Part shown: positions 21,341 through 32,499 of the stretch, piece by piece
How the letters are laid out: each line of letters starts with the position of its first letter
Numbering within the stretch: the first letter of the stretch is position 1
NCBI GenBank assembly: GCA_023376005.1
Contig: CM042141.1
Span: 99,328,097-99,392,096, forward strand
Origin: Doryteuthis pealeii
Lineage: Eukaryota > Mollusca > Cephalopoda > Myopsida > Loliginidae
Length of the DNA: 64,000 bases
Direction: 5' to 3'
Notes under the pieces: generated by a model
Seen by the model: the letters and a program-made list of their open reading frames with translations, nothing else
The model's database searches: none
Told to the model about the DNA's origin: nothing
Position numbers and translations under genes: made by a program

Positions 21341-22038
21341 ATTCTTGTCCAAATATCCTCAAATTTTAACAGCATGTGTAGAAATAACTAAAACTCTTAT
21401 GTTTAATGTGTTTTTTCTTTTCAGCTATAGAAATGCCATTTAATCAAAAAAGAAATTTGTTCAAACGTTAAACACTGAAATTTAAGTTGTTGCTAAACCT
21501 TTACATTTACAGTGTTCTTGCATTCTCACATGTGTGAAGAATTTGGACAGTAGCTTAATCAAATGGCAACAAAAGAATATAAAACAATAAAATAAAAATA
21601 ATACAAAGAAAACTTCAGACAAGAAGAGTTGAATATTCTCTGATGAGCTGAGGGTAAAAAAAAGATTATGAGAATGTCTCTTTCAAAAGTTGTATTACAC
21701 GTCTGGATCGTGTGAAAAATTCAAGGAAACTGGAAAAGTCTTGAAGAAACCACCAATTCGATGACATGGGTGCCAAGTGGCCTAAGGATCATTCCTCTGT
21801 AGGCAGGTTTTAACCTCTGAGTCTTAGGGACCTGTGACATTGATGGACAGGGATGGGTTTAAACAGAAAGGAGAGGTGTGTGGATGGACAGAGACCTTGT
21901 GTCACATCCTGCTTATGTAGACGTTGGTAAATATACCATACATATGATAAACAAATACCAATTGTGGAAAGCACCTTGATGATAAGTTTTCTGGGTTTTT
22001 TATTTAAATAATTAGTGAATTTTTTTTTTATCACTTAC
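21341..22038. other. Intron without recognised genes
   Basis: AT-rich; a piece at about 21895-21940 (CTTGTGTCACATCCTGCTTA with GGTAAATA) recurs at about 18190-18240 and resembles a SINE B tail. Nothing else identified. Confidence 0.5.
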
Positions 22039-22137
22039 AGGCATATGAACTTCATGCTGTTCTTTGAGCCTTTGTACAGCAGTAGTTAATCGTTGTTGTA
22101 ATTTCTCCAAATCCGTATTATCCGTAGCAGTCATTAC
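22039..22137 (-). CDS. C2CD5: C2CD5 exon: predicted helix (LEKLQQRL...)
   Basis: Acceptor TTCTCTTTCGTGCAG, donor GCCT|GTAAGT. Thirty-three whole codons, including DNTDLEKLQQRLTTAVQRLK and EQHEVHMP. A heptad-like Leu/Val pattern suggests one long helix. It aligns in position with vertebrate EQHISHMQKKINDTIAKNKELYE, sharing the helix and the following acidic start. Sequence identity is weaker here than in neighbouring exons. Confidence 0.88.
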
Positions 22138-22244
22138 CTGCACGAAAGAGAAGGAAAAAACAAAATGAGGAGAATTCAATATGGTATATGTAGAATAAAC
22201 ATTATACTGGTAGAACAGTTTCAATTACCATTGAATTGGTAAGA

Positions 22245-22560
22245 CAATGCAACAAGGAAGCCATAACTTAATACGGATCTTACCTTGTTGCAAGCCTACT
22301 GCAGAATGCCAGAGTATTTATGAAGCATCATAACATCATAGAAACCAAGCAGCCAATCAGGACTCAAGGAATGGAATCACCCAAATACATGAATGCAGTA
22401 TTCCTGAGTTCTATAAATACCAGCTGTTTTGGGCACCAGTTCGGTTGTGCTTAGTTACTGTTGTTCAAACCAACAGAATACTCAGCTCACAACACAGTTG
22501 GATGTTAATCACCCAACAAATTTCAACAATATACTCTTTCTGTTTTGTGGCATTTGAGGG
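22245..22560. other. LTR-like or promoter-like intronic sequence, unclassified
   Basis: CTGAGTTCTATAAATACCAG resembles a TATA box with a start region, within higher-complexity sequence. No matching second copy or reverse transcriptase nearby, so a solo LTR is only a possibility. Confidence 0.25.
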
Positions 22561-22783
22561 TCAAAAGGAGAGGGTTCACGGTATTTTAGAATAATAAACA
22601 ATCAACAAGAAATAACAAATAAAACTAACATTAACAAAATTATAGAAAATTAAAGTTTAAGGAACATTAATTCTCAGAAATAGGATTTTTATTTTCAACA
22701 AAAATAATAAATTATTATAATATTATGATATAATGTAATTTGATATGTAATATAATTATTACAATATGATGATAATTTGTATT

Positions 22784-23340
22784 ATTTAGACATTTTGGAC
22801 TTTTCTCCTCATCTTTATCGTTATATATATACAACATTTTGGACGATGTGCTGTCAGGTTCAAAGTTCCGTGAAGGCTCCTGATTCCAACAAAAAGGTTT
22901 CCAATTTCGACAAGAAATACCTGAAGAAGACTGGAGGGCATATCAACTGAAACATGTATACAATGATGCTGATAGCTTTTTAATTTAGTGCGTCTTGGGA
23001 TGCGTGTGTTTGATTTGAATGAGTCCCCGGGAAATTTGATAGGTCCCAACTAAAATTTCTTAATAAATTGCAGAGTTTTTATCTATGAACAACTAAAGCT
23101 GTCTTACCCCTAGCTTGTACCCCATACAGGGTAATTCATTTCCAAGAAAATATTGAAATGTATTTACAGTTAGCTGGAAATGGTCGGGGAAGAAAAAAAA
23201 CAAAACAATGGGACGCATAGATACGACTTTTCTGTGTCTTTTTAGATTTTTATGTGTCAGTGACGCAGGACGCATACCTATCAGCATCTCTGTGTAAATA
23301 ACAATAAAGATGAGGACAACAGTCAGAAAATCTAAATAAT
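22784..23340. repeat. Foldback SINE C tails, interrupted by a MITE
   Basis: The left part has TCCTCATCTTTATCGTTATA and AATACCTGAAGAAG; the right part has AACAATAAAGATGAGGACAA. The uninterrupted version is at 32090-32230. The break is filled by the element at 22964-23288. Confidence 0.75.
22964..23288 (+). mobile_element. MITE, family TGATGCTGATAG, copy 1
   Basis: Ends TGATGCTGATAGC and TATCAGCATC. The interior has TTTAATTTAGTGCG, GAATGAGTCCCCGGGAAATT, AACTAAAGCTGTCTTACCCC, AAATGTATTTACAGTTAGC, TTTTAGATTTTTATGTGTCA. Other copies: 37657-37962, 38508-38806, 44984-45300 (inverted) and a 5' piece at 27590-27690. About 300-325 bp, non-coding. Confidence 0.8.
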
Positions 23341-23462
23341 ACAAAAGATAATAAATATTGAATAAAAGGACTGTTCAAAATTGGATTTGAGAAAAAATTC
23401 AGAGGTTTTATAATAAAACTAAATGTAATACTCATATAACAGAGAAAGAAGGTATAGCTTAC

Positions 23463-23525
23463 CTGACCAGAAATACGTGGTATTGACGGAGCTGGCAGAG
23501 GACTGAGAAAGACAGCAGTTGCAGT
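23463..23525 (-). CDS. C2CD5: C2CD5 exon: end of second YbjQ-related domain
   Basis: Acceptor CATTTCTGTTTCAG, donor GTCAG|GTAAGC. Twenty-one whole codons: TATAVFLSPLPAPSIPRISG then Q. It matches vertebrate SATGVYLAALPTPGGIQIAGK, with a more Pro-rich loop. Confidence 0.92.
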
Positions 23526-23631
23526 CTGAAACAGAAATGAAAAAGAAATTAAAAAAAGAAAAGAAAAAGAAGAATCAAGCTTCAACTAAATTCATTCCAT
23601 TTATACCCATGTCTTTACATATAATAAAATT

Positions 23632-23873
23632 GGCAGAGTGGCCAATTAGTATCAGCCAGACAGCAAGAGTCTATCTCATGTTCACTAGCATGAGATCAGG
23701 GAGATTGTTTTTGCATCTGAGGTGGAGCGCCACACCTTTCGTCCACTCCCCATTTTACCACACAGATCCAAGCTGTGTTACTCATGTGCTAAGTTGGCAA
23801 GAGCAGGTATCGAACCTGGAACCTTGTAGTTCCTAGGTGGATACTCTACTGACTGAGCTAAACTGGCCCAAAT
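23632..23873 (-). repeat. SINE A, best-preserved tRNA-like head
   Basis: On the minus strand: TTAGCTCAGTCAGTAGAGTA and GGTTCCAGGTTCGATACC are close to tRNA A and B boxes. The body follows to CTGGCTGATACTAATTGGCC. Confidence 0.82.
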
Positions 23874-23899
23874 AAGCTAAATTAGCTTATTCATATTTA

Positions 23900-24165
23900 C
23901 CAACCCCTCCGCATGAATAGGATGGGACATAAGGTCAATTTATTAAGTGGAGTTTAACAGGTTGAATTCAGAGTTTTCCTTCTCAAAGACCAGTTACTAT
24001 ATCAAGAGCTCAGTCTGCCCTACTATTAACCCATAGCTGGATTTGTACCTTTCTTAAGAGTTTTAACGCTATGTGAAATGCAAACAGCCTCATTCAGGAT
24101 TTGAACTTGTCTCGCCGTGTCCATTTCCTACAACAGAAACTATTACACCACACACCTCCAAAATC
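23900..24165 (-). repeat. SINE B copy
   Basis: On the minus strand: GGTGTGTGGTGTAATAGTTT, CAAGTTCAAATCCTGAATGA and GAGGGGTTGGTAAATA. The same arrangement lies at 32500-32740. Confidence 0.65.
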
Positions 24166-24402
24166 AGCTGATAATTAGTAAGTAAAAGTTACTTATGTAA
24201 ATGATTTTCATCTTGAGAATTTTATTTTTAAAGTTTTTCTGTCCATGTCAGAAAGAGAATTGTCATTAAAAATTATTTTTTTAAAAGTAGACTATTATTT
24301 TTTTTATTTATAAAAGCAATGATCAAAGTTGTTATAACTATTTGTAATCTTTTAAAACAATTGAACAAAAAAAGAAAAAGTGTTAATTAAAGAAATACTT
24401 AC

Positions 24403-24477
24403 AGCAATTCCAGCCAGCATTGTTTCCCCAATTGTAATATGAACCACCAATCCAAAAAGTCCATTCATACCTCGCAT
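24403..24477 (-). CDS. C2CD5: C2CD5 exon: GMNGLFGL core of second YbjQ-related domain
   Basis: Acceptor AAATTGTTATAG, donor TTGCT|GTAAGT. Twenty-five whole codons: MRGMNGLFGLVVHITIGE then TMLAGIA. It matches vertebrate LKGMNALFGLRIQITVGENMLMGLA. G-M-N-(A/G)-L-F-G replaces the G-x-x-A-V-V-G of YbjQ-type domains, as in vertebrates, so this is a diverged second copy of that fold. Confidence 0.94.
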
Positions 24478-24879
24478 CTATAACAATTTGGTCAAAAATA
24501 AAGGGAAAATTTAGTAATAAAATATTTACTATGATATTTTGTTTTTCTCTGTAAAACTATATTTCATCTGCCATTATTAATTTTTGATTAGTATTTCTTT
24601 TATCTTAATTTTACCAAAGTTAACTTGATTTGTATCATCCTCATTTTACTTGAGTCACTTGGTTAGTATTATGCAAACATACTCATATAGACATGTTTGC
24701 ACCTACACACATATGCATTATTGCACTTAAATATGTGCAACCAGGGACAAAAGTTCTTATAAGTGTCACAGTTTTCATTTTGTCATAAGTTTTTTCAAAA
24801 ATGTGGAAGAATGAGTTATTGTTATTGTTGGCATCCGTCCGTCTGCAAAAGATGATGGAGTAGTGTCCAAAAGTTTTTT

Positions 24880-25090
24880 TTTTTTTTAAAACTACATAGC
24901 CTGGGTGATTTGATATGGAGGATGTGCTGTTACCCAGGCAGCAGATCCCCCCTCTCCACACTGCCACTGTGGTCCAAAGGAAAAGTAAAAAAACCTATGC
25001 AGTTTGGCAACGGCAGTGTCGCAGGAGTTGATGTGCAATGCTGAAGTTTAGCGTTACTCCATCTTAGGGACTCCGGCTCCAGATTTGTTT
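24880..25090. repeat. Unclassified GC-richer insert
   Basis: Contains CCTGGGTGATTTGATATGG, CCAGGCAGCAGATCCCCCC and CTCCATCTTAGGGACTCCGG. Composition differs from its AT-rich surroundings; no family recognised. Confidence 0.35.
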
Positions 25091-25182
25091 TAGGGAAGAA
25101 TGTTTGTAGAAGAATGAGTATACACTGGTTAAAGCAATTGATACAATAAATTGGAGAGACAAAAGTAGTTTTGAATATTTAC

Positions 25183-25236
25183 CTTTAATTTATTAATCAG
25201 CTGATTATGAAGTTCATACTCCATAAATGGCAAACA
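25183..25236 (-). CDS. C2CD5: C2CD5 exon: LPFMEYE helix of second YbjQ-related domain
   Basis: Acceptor TTATCTTTCTAG, donor TTAAAG|GTAAAT. Eighteen whole codons: CLPFMEYELHNQLINKLK. This matches vertebrate LLPFMEYEVHTQLMNKLK almost exactly. It is one of the smallest exons and would be lost by an ORF-length filter. Confidence 0.94.
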
Positions 25237-25354
25237 CTAGAAAGATAACGAAAAAAATAACAACCAATTATTAGTGATTCTCAAAATTAAATCTTTGACA
25301 CCAATTATTATAGTTCTTTTTTTTTTTTCGGAATTTAAAATAAATTTAAACAAC

Positions 25355-25680
25355 AGTTCTTTGCACAGCAGTTTTGCTTCCAACAAAGCCACCTTCATCA
25401 GATCATGACTCTGGGTTCAGGCATGTTTTCAGGGCCGAAGTATCCTTACTACTAGCCCAGAGCACCCCAGCAGTATCTCATGATACTACTAGACCTTGTT
25501 GGATTGTTATCACACTGGGAGATTGTGTGGGCAGTGGTTGGTTTTTCTCATGGCATGAAGGGCCAGGATGTTAGAAGCTGAGAATTGAAGCACCCGGATT
25601 GAGTGTGACCGCCTGCTTGATTAACGCAATACGCAGCGAAAGTTGCGGGAGACTTATGGAACATTGTTGAAGACTACTGT
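25355..25680. other. Unclassified GC-richer intron segment
   Basis: Higher GC than its surroundings, with one 66-codon open frame lacking recognisable similarity. Probably transposon-derived, but nothing diagnostic is visible. Confidence 0.3.
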
Positions 25681-25814
25681 AATATTTTTATGGGCTATGG
25701 GGAAATAATAGAAAGGAAAGACTTTGTCGGCAGACTTTTGCAGTAGAGAAATCGATTACCCAAATCAGTTCTTTTTCTTTTTCATAATTCACATATCCAC
25801 GCTGATGTAAAAAA

Positions 25815-26075
25815 AAAAAAGAGTTGTCGGGGTGGCATCTCGGCATCAAACTTCGATAGGAAATACATTTGTTGTCCAGACATTTCTGACACACTTATCT
25901 TGCAAATCTTGCATATTTTTTCCAACTTACGCTGATGTGCCCGGTCAAAATTTTCCTCAAACGGGATCATTAACTCAATAATGAAAACTTTCTTTAATTT
26001 GACAGACCGGATGACAATATCCGGACATTGGGCTGTTAACGTTATTTCAGTTGGAAATAGAAGTTGACGTTTCAT
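25815..26075 (-). pseudogene. Retroelement fragment with PD-(D/E)xK-like motif
   Basis: Encodes AQCPDIVIRSVKLKKVFIIE and LMIPFEENFDRAHQRKLEK. The order P-D-(I/L)-V, hydrophobic strand, E-L-x-x-P-x-E-E, then A..RK, recurs in many animal reverse-transcriptase-associated sequences with a restriction-endonuclease-like fold. The downstream part degenerates into poly-F and no reverse transcriptase is attached. Confidence 0.5.
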
Positions 26076-26099
26076 ACATCATATGAGTTAACTTTCAAA

Positions 26100-26777
26100 T
26101 TTTGAATAAAAACATTTTTTAACACTTTGAGCAACAAGAACAAAAATCAAATTCATATAATCAAAAAGATGTTTTTTTCTCTAAGCAAATGTTACATTGT
26201 AAGGTTGTGATGAAAATTGGCCGAGACAAAGACAAGATGAAGAAATACCGACAAGTCCACATGGAAGGAAAAAGTCAGACACATGACCACAGAAAAATAT
26301 ACCACTCACTTTATCATTGGTGTTTCAAACTCCCACTGTACTAATCTTGAAAACAGACTGACATGAAGCGGTATTCTCAAGTCAATGAAGGAAAAATCCT
26401 ATTGTTCCATAAATCATGGCCCACCCCCAATTCCAATGGGTGGGTGGCAGTTTTATTAGTCACAAAATTTAAATTGTTCCTTGTCCTCTACCAGTTAAAA
26501 CTAACCAACCCTTTTTCAAAAATCACTAACTATTGAGTGTCTGTTTCTTGTACCTAACATGGGAGTTCTCATGACTGACTCTTTGGTTGGTCACACAGCC
26601 AAGCACCAGACTCACTGATGGTGGGAGGCAGCCACATCCTTATATAAACCTTATAGAATATTTCAAACATAAATTAAGTTTTCTGCATAAACTTTCTGTT
26701 CATAATCTTTATAAAACCCTTTCTTAAATTAAATCAAAATTATTAAAAAAAAAAAACAACACAAAAAATCCTCTTAC
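26100..26777. other. Intron without recognised genes
   Basis: No coding similarity. Mixed complexity between 26215 and 26660, and a poly-A tract at 26745-26770 that forms the T-rich side of the next splice region. Confidence 0.45.
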
Positions 26778-26835
26778 ATCACTAATTTCTTTGGCACAAG
26801 CTTCTCCTTTTCCATCTTTTTTTGTTCGATAAATC
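26778..26835 (-). CDS. C2CD5: C2CD5 exon: short Lys-rich segment
   Basis: Acceptor TTTCTTTTCAG, donor GTGAT|GTAAGA. One base completes Arg, then 19 codons: IYRTKKDGKGEACAKEISD. It corresponds to vertebrate LCRLKKKAQAEANATAIS, which joins the VPDVLF region to the second YbjQ-related domain. It ends in phase 0, and the next nine exons are all whole-codon exons. Confidence 0.92.
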
Positions 26836-28214
26836 CTGAAAAGAAAACAAGTTTTTACATTAAAGAAGAAAGATATCTTTTTTATCGTTTTAACCATTTT
26901 GGTGTAGAGAGCAAATCAAGTCTACTAAATACATAAAAGAAAGATGTAACTTCAGTCTACATTACTTTAAAATTTTGAATCTCATGGGATCTCATCCATC
27001 CCCCACCCAAAATGTATCTTGTTCGATATACCCCAGCCCTAAAATCAATGAATAAAAACTTTATTACTTGTAAAACTTTAGTAAAACAATTTTTAAAACA
27101 GTTATTTTTAAAGGCATCAGTGAATAAAGAATTCTTTTATAAACACCCCCTTACATCAATTGTGTATTATAGTATTTGTGAAATAGTGAAACTCCAATAA
27201 AATTCTTTATAGGCAAACTTTTTATATTTGATCAAATTTTTAACATTAACAGCAATTCTAAATAGAAATAATATGCTTGATAAATGGATTATGTTTATCT
27301 TACTTCAAAGTGGACATTTTTTGAGACTCCATTTAAACCCTTCTGATGAAGAGAGCAACTCAAGTCACCTAAATATACTTAATATATGATGGAAATATCA
27401 TTGATGCTGATAGAAGAAGAAGACAATGGTTTATTTTCACACATTACACAATATAAACAATGTTAAACAAAACAAAAAAACGTAATGTTGGTTGTTGTAG
27501 TAATGTGTGGAGGATGATCACTAATTAGGACTGAGCCTTTTCTAGTAGTGACCACCTCAGTTGTTTTTGTTTTTTTGTTTTATTTATTAAAGCTTTTTAA
27601 TTTAGGACACACAGATTTTATTTGAATGGGTCCCTGGAAAATTTGATGGGTCCCAACTAAAGTTTCTTAATAAATTGTAGGGTTAAACTGCAGGGCCCTA
27701 AGATTTATTTATACCATCATCCCCCCATAAAATTTTTTTAATTGTACTGAATCACTTAAATTGACAGTACTTAATTTAAAAAAAAAAAAATCAAATTCAT
27801 TCATTTAAAAGAAAAACAGCATTTACACATAATCACAATTCAATCAAAAAAAAATAATTTTTGAGAATTATGACAGAACTATTTTAAAAAAATAACCCCA
27901 AAAAACCCACAGGTGTACGGGGGTTAGGGGAATTTTTTCAGTGAATGCAACGACCGATTCGGGCAATATGCAGCTTTAGTCCACATTGTTTTAAAATTTC
28001 AGATCTTTTGTGATATACCATCCCAAAAGTGACTCTTATTCAGTAAACCCTTTTATATGAACTTTAGTAAAACAATCATTTTTAGAAGTATCAATGAATA
28101 AAAAAAATCTCTCTTATAAACACATTTGTGTGATACACACCTTTCCTGAAACCAATAGTGTATTGCAGTTTTGTAATTAAAAATAAGAAAAACAAAGTGT
28201 TCAAAAAAAAAAAA

Positions 28215-28470
28215 AAAAAAATTTATTATGAAGTTTATGTTGACACTTAAACGTTTCGGTTTATGTAAAACCTTCTTCAGGACAATATATTAAAAAGAAG
28301 AGAAAAAGATTTTTTGTTGTTAAATGACTTAAATAATTTAAAAACATCCATCACCTTTTGAACAACAAAAAAAATATTTTTCTCTTCTTTTTAATATATT
28401 GTCCTGAAGAAGGTTTTACATAACTGAAACATTTAAGCGTCTGCATAAACTTCATAATAAATTAATCTTT
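28215..28470. repeat. Foldback element
   Basis: ACCTTCTTCAGGACAATATA and AAAAAGAAGAGAAAAAGA are repeated inverted as TCTTCTTTTTAATATATTGT and CCTGAAGAAGGTTTTACATA. Arms about 100 bp with an A-rich start. Confidence 0.85.
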
Positions 28471-28739
28471 TTTGGAACAATTTGTTTTTCCTATTTCTAT
28501 ATATTGTCAGATTCATTTCCATATTTTACCTCCAGTTTTGTAATTGTGAAACTCCAATAAGCTTTTATAGTTTATGGTCAAAAATACATTCAAGCCATTA
28601 AATTTGTTGCCAATTGTGTCACACCAAAAGGGTTAAATATAAATTTTTAATTTGAATATAAAATGTTTGAAATGATTTTTTTAAAACATAACATTTACAT
28701 AAGTATATATTTGAATTTTAAATAATCATCAAGTTGTGC

Positions 28740-29170
28740 TGACAGCACGGATTTCCATGACTCTTCCTCACCACCCGTCCCTATCGACCATTGCTCATGG
28801 AAGGTCTTATGCACAGCATCCAGTATCTGTGCAGAACTGATATAGGATTTTGCTGGCCGGCCCACACTGGTGTATCCATATGTGAGTGCCCATAAGAAAT
28901 GAACTCATCCTTGCTTATCCAGCATATCTTGTTTGTCTTACCTTGATCTTTTTGTGTGAGAGGAGACAAGTTGTCATACAACTGCTCCTCTTGTGGGGAT
29001 GCTGCTTCCAGGATTTGTTTAAGACAGCACACAGCATTCTTGTGCAGTTCTTATCTAGCTTTTTCTCTAAGTATTTTGTTAGAGTCCAAGTGGTGCAGGT
29101 GTATAGTAGCACAGACATGGCTATAGCTTGGAAGAGTTTTTGCCTTATCTTATCAGAGAGATCAGGTATC
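28740..29170 (-). pseudogene. Non-LTR retrotransposon C-terminal fragment
   Basis: On the minus strand: AIAMSVLLYTCTTWTLTKYL, EKKLDKNCTRMLCAVLNKSW and further tail sequence with stops. It is the same subtype as the plus-strand fragment at 4015-4455, and a smaller tail lies at 32825-32930. Typical of the post-reverse-transcriptase region of a metazoan LINE. Confidence 0.75.
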
Positions 29171-29207
29171 CATATGATCGATAATCTGATCATTTCTTTA
29201 AAATACA

Positions 29208-29330
29208 GGCAAACCTCGGTTTTCAAATGTTTCTGTTTTTGAACTTTTCTGTTTTCAAAACCAAGACAAAAAATTTTCCAAACTTTAAAGTTTGGAAAAT
29301 TTTTTGTCTTGGTTTTCAAACTTTTTTTTT
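29208..29330. repeat. Palindrome inside a MITE-like repeat
   Basis: AAAACCAAGACAAAAAATTT with CCAAACTTT is followed immediately by its exact inverse, giving about 60 bp of perfect palindrome at 29257-29316. The leading AGGCAAACCTCGGTTTTCAA is a motif of a dispersed repeat type. Confidence 0.88.
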
Positions 29331-30299
29331 AGCAGCCCGCCATGAAATTTGAAATTTAAATGGCAGCCCAAAGCGCGTGTATAGCCCCAATTTGAGTGGA
29401 ACCGAATGCTCTTCTCTTGTGCTTCTAACCTACAGTGTCCCCCAAGTGTAGTGACTTGTTGACACACATCAATTACAGTTCATCTCAGAGTTCGAGTGAC
29501 TGTTATGTTATTAGAAGGACATTGGATGATTAAGGTTCGAAAAAAAGGATCAGTTTTAGTATAAATAAAATATGAGTGAAGAAGAAGGAAAGAAATATTT
29601 TGAAAGAAAGAAAGAATTGATTTAGAATGTGTTTGTTTAAAATGTTTGTTGAAATTTCATCAGAGAATTGCTGGGGTTGAATATTTTCAGGAGAATTATA
29701 AACACTGGCCAGAGGAATGTCGGATTGTTTTGGCTAAATTTCCAGTGTAGCCATTTGACAATATACAATGGAATTAAAATATGATGTAAGAAAATAATCA
29801 GCTAATTATCGGTAAATTATAAAAGAAGGGGTAAATAGTCGAAGAGGAGAGAGAGCAAACTCAGACCATGAAGGTTCTATTAAGGCAGATACCACGATGC
29901 TGGTTGAATTAGCCTATAGAAAAAAAACAGTCTTTCTTTCTCTTTCCTATCCCAAAGCTGACAGGCGAATTTCACAAGCTAAGTGTATCTAATTTAAGCG
30001 ATTCTGTTATTGTAACATCCTTTCTATCTCTCTTTGTGTCAACGACAACTATTAGGATTTGTCACAGCCAAAATAAACATTTGTTGACAACAAGTTGTGG
30101 ATTTGGTTTTAATCGACACGAGTTGTCACAGACATAGTTGAATGGAAATTTTCATGCAAGAAGTAACAAGCCCACACAAAAGAAGATAAGAAGACCCATT
30201 ACATAACAGTGACATTTTACCCTTATTTTTGCCTGTATTGTGCAGTTAATTATGAAATCATGCCTCCTATACTCATATATATATATATATATATATATA

Positions 30300-30418
30300 A
30301 CTTTCAAAGAAAGAAAAACTTAACAAACCGTCATTTGGCTGTAATAAATTTATTTCAAATAGAGACTCAATATATAGTCAAATGGGAGTTTGTTAAGTTT
30401 TTCTTTCTTTGAAAGTTG
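30300..30418. repeat. Inverted repeat with about 30-bp arms next to (AT)n
   Basis: AACTTTCAAAGAAAGAAAAA-CTTAACAAAC is inverted as GTTTGTTAAG-TTTTTCTTTCTTTGAAAGTT around a 55-bp loop. (AT)n lies at 30276-30299. Confidence 0.9.
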
Positions 30419-30601
30419 AATATTGCTCTGTATATAATTAATTTATTAGTTATTATACATTGAGCTCTCTTAGGGATTTATAAAAATCCTTACAAAAATT
30501 TCTGTTTGCACCTACATGAGTATACAGTGTGGATGTATAGTGAGATTTTGATGATCTCAAATAGAATCATCCCCTACTTACCAGTCAAGTGGATTATTTT
30601 A

Positions 30602-30603
<2 letters not shown>

Positions 30604-30682
<79 letters not shown>
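30604..30682. repeat. (AT)n(GT)n compound microsatellite
   Basis: About 20 AT units followed by about 19 GT units, antisense to C2CD5. Confidence 0.97.
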
Positions 30683-30684
<2 letters not shown>

Positions 30685-30950
30685 GTGGGAAAGTAAAAAG
30701 AAAAATTATTAACAATAGAAATAAAGAAAGAAATAATAAAGAAAATTGAAATTGGTGGCTGTCATGACAATCTTGCTGCATCCCCAAGTCAACCATCTCA
30801 ACATTCCTGAGGAAGAAGGAAGCCATTAAAATGGGTGATGTTGCTACTTTGCAATTTATTTTTTCATGAGTAGACCCCCCACCCCACCCCCACCCCAACC
30901 AGGTAACGGGATAAGTGAAGAACAAAAGATGATTATAATATCAAACTCAC

Positions 30951-31040
30951 CTTGCTTGTATTAAAGTACCTTTACCTAACGTCTGAATTTCTTCAGGTGG
31001 ATTGATGGTTGTAAAAAGAACATCGGGGACTGGCTGCTTG
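30951..31040 (-). CDS. C2CD5: C2CD5 exon: VPDVLFTTI segment after the CxxC knuckle
   Basis: Acceptor CTGTTGTTTACAG, donor GCAAG|GTGAGT. One base completes His of the second CxxCH, 29 codons follow, two bases remain for Arg. It encodes KQPVPDVLFTTINPPEEI and QTLGKGTLIQAR, matching vertebrate KQKVPDVLFTTIDLP and IGKGCLIQAR. The splice signals are strong on both sides. Confidence 0.94.
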
Positions 31041-31196
31041 CTGTAAACAACAGAAAAGAGAAATTCAATGTTAATGAAATTGAATAAACACATTTAAGTG
31101 TAGGTATTTACCCAACCCTTTTGCCATGAGTAGGATGTAACACAAGGTCACAAGTATGAGGCATCCAGTGAGGATTGAACTCAAAGTCTTCCCTGT

Positions 31197-31380
31197 TTTA
31201 TACCGGCCCGCACCAACTCAGCATGTGAGTAGCACAGCTTGGATCTGTGCAGTAAAACAGGGAGCTGATCGTAGACGTGGTGCTCCACCTCAGATGCAAA
31301 AATAATCTTCCCTGGTCTAGCACTAGTGAAAAGGGGATAGACTCCTTTACTGTATGGCTGATACTGACAATAGGCCACTA
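31197..31380 (+). repeat. SINE A, head-truncated
   Basis: GCATGTGAGTAGCACAGCTT, GGTGCTCCACCTCAGATGC, CTAGCACTAGTGAAAAGGGG, GGCTGATACTGACAATAGGC. Confidence 0.75.
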
Positions 31381-31529
31381 TGCTGACTTTACTTTTTTAC
31401 TTTTACATTTGAGAATATGAAAGCAGAAGAATGTTAACTGAGTACAAGTGGTTTGTGTTATAACCCAAAATAATAGGAACAACAAATAATAATACAAAAA
31501 CAGATATTTTTAACTCAATAATATATTAG

Positions 31530-31885
31530 TATTATTTGGATTATTTGGACTATTGTCCTCATCTTCATTGTTATCTACACAACGTTTCGGCTGATGTGCC
31601 CTCCAGCCTTCTTCAAGTATTTCTTGTCGGACTCGGGAACCTTCTATTTCGAAATCGGAAGCCATCACGGAACTTTAAACCTAACCCTTTATTCAGTCCA
31701 TGGGGGTATCCTGTTCTCATTCCGCAAACCATAGCTGGGGTACAGATGTTAAGCTGTGTTAATTATTAATCTATGTTACTGCTGCCCTTGACCAGGATTG
31801 AACCTGCAGTCTAGAGATAACAGTCACTTAGAACTGTCTTAACCTAACTCCTTTATCCACTACACTATGTGTCCAATTGGACAAT
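31530..31885 (-). repeat. SINE C, tRNA-derived, near-complete
   Basis: On the minus strand: ACACATAGTGTAGTGGATAA (A-box-like), CTGCAGGTTCAATCCTGG (B-box-like), then body GTTCCGTGATGGCTTCC and CTTGAAGAAGGCTGGAGGGC, and tail AATGAAGATGAGGACAATAG with CCAAATAATCCAAATAATA. It pairs inverted with the tail at 32090-32230. Confidence 0.78.
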
Positions 31886-32089
31886 CCAGTGTGAATTTTG
31901 GGAACTTATAAACCTAATGTCTTGTTTTGCCTAGAATATCTACCTATTCACTTATGTATGATTTTTTACCTTGGCTCATATTGGGTGTCTTTTTTTTTCT
32001 TTTCTTTTTTTTATTTATTAATCTAATCTAGCTTTTTTAATTATAGGTTCCCATATTGTGTTAATCTCTATACTTCGTCTGATGAGAAA

Positions 32090-32230
32090 GTTCCCGAGTT
32101 CAAAAAAGAAGGTTCCCGAGTCTGACAAGAAATACTTGAAGAAGGCCGGAGGGCACATCAGCCGAAACGTTGTACAGATAACAATGAAGATGAGGACAAT
32201 AGTCCAAATAATCCAAATAATACTAATTAT
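32090..32230 (+). repeat. SINE C tail, inverted partner of 31530-31885
   Basis: GAGTCTGACAAGAAATACTT, GCCGGAGGGCACATCAGCC, GAAACGTTGTACAGATAACA, then ATGAAGATGAGGACAATAG. About 140 bp that can pair with 31535-31660 in the pre-mRNA. Confidence 0.82.
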
Positions 32231-32499
32231 CAAGCCTCATCTCAAGTTCTTCAGAGAAATAGTCAATAATGTATGTTTTTATTTAACACCGACCATGGTA
32301 CAAGAAGATTGACATAGATTAAACATTAACTGTCCACATGTGCATGTTCATGCAGCCATCTTGTTTTCTTTCTTCTTCTTGATCATCCTCCACCACTTAC
32401 GTTGCTTTGTACTACTCTTTTACTAAAGAGTAATATCAATTGCTAAGGAAGAGTTATCTCCCCTAACAGTTTGATTTTCAGTTTTTATCTGTTATATAT

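Noticed and set aside
29285..29467. 60-codon minus-strand open frame near the palindrome
   Set aside because: Half lies in the palindrome and neighbouring repeat; no similarity or splice context.
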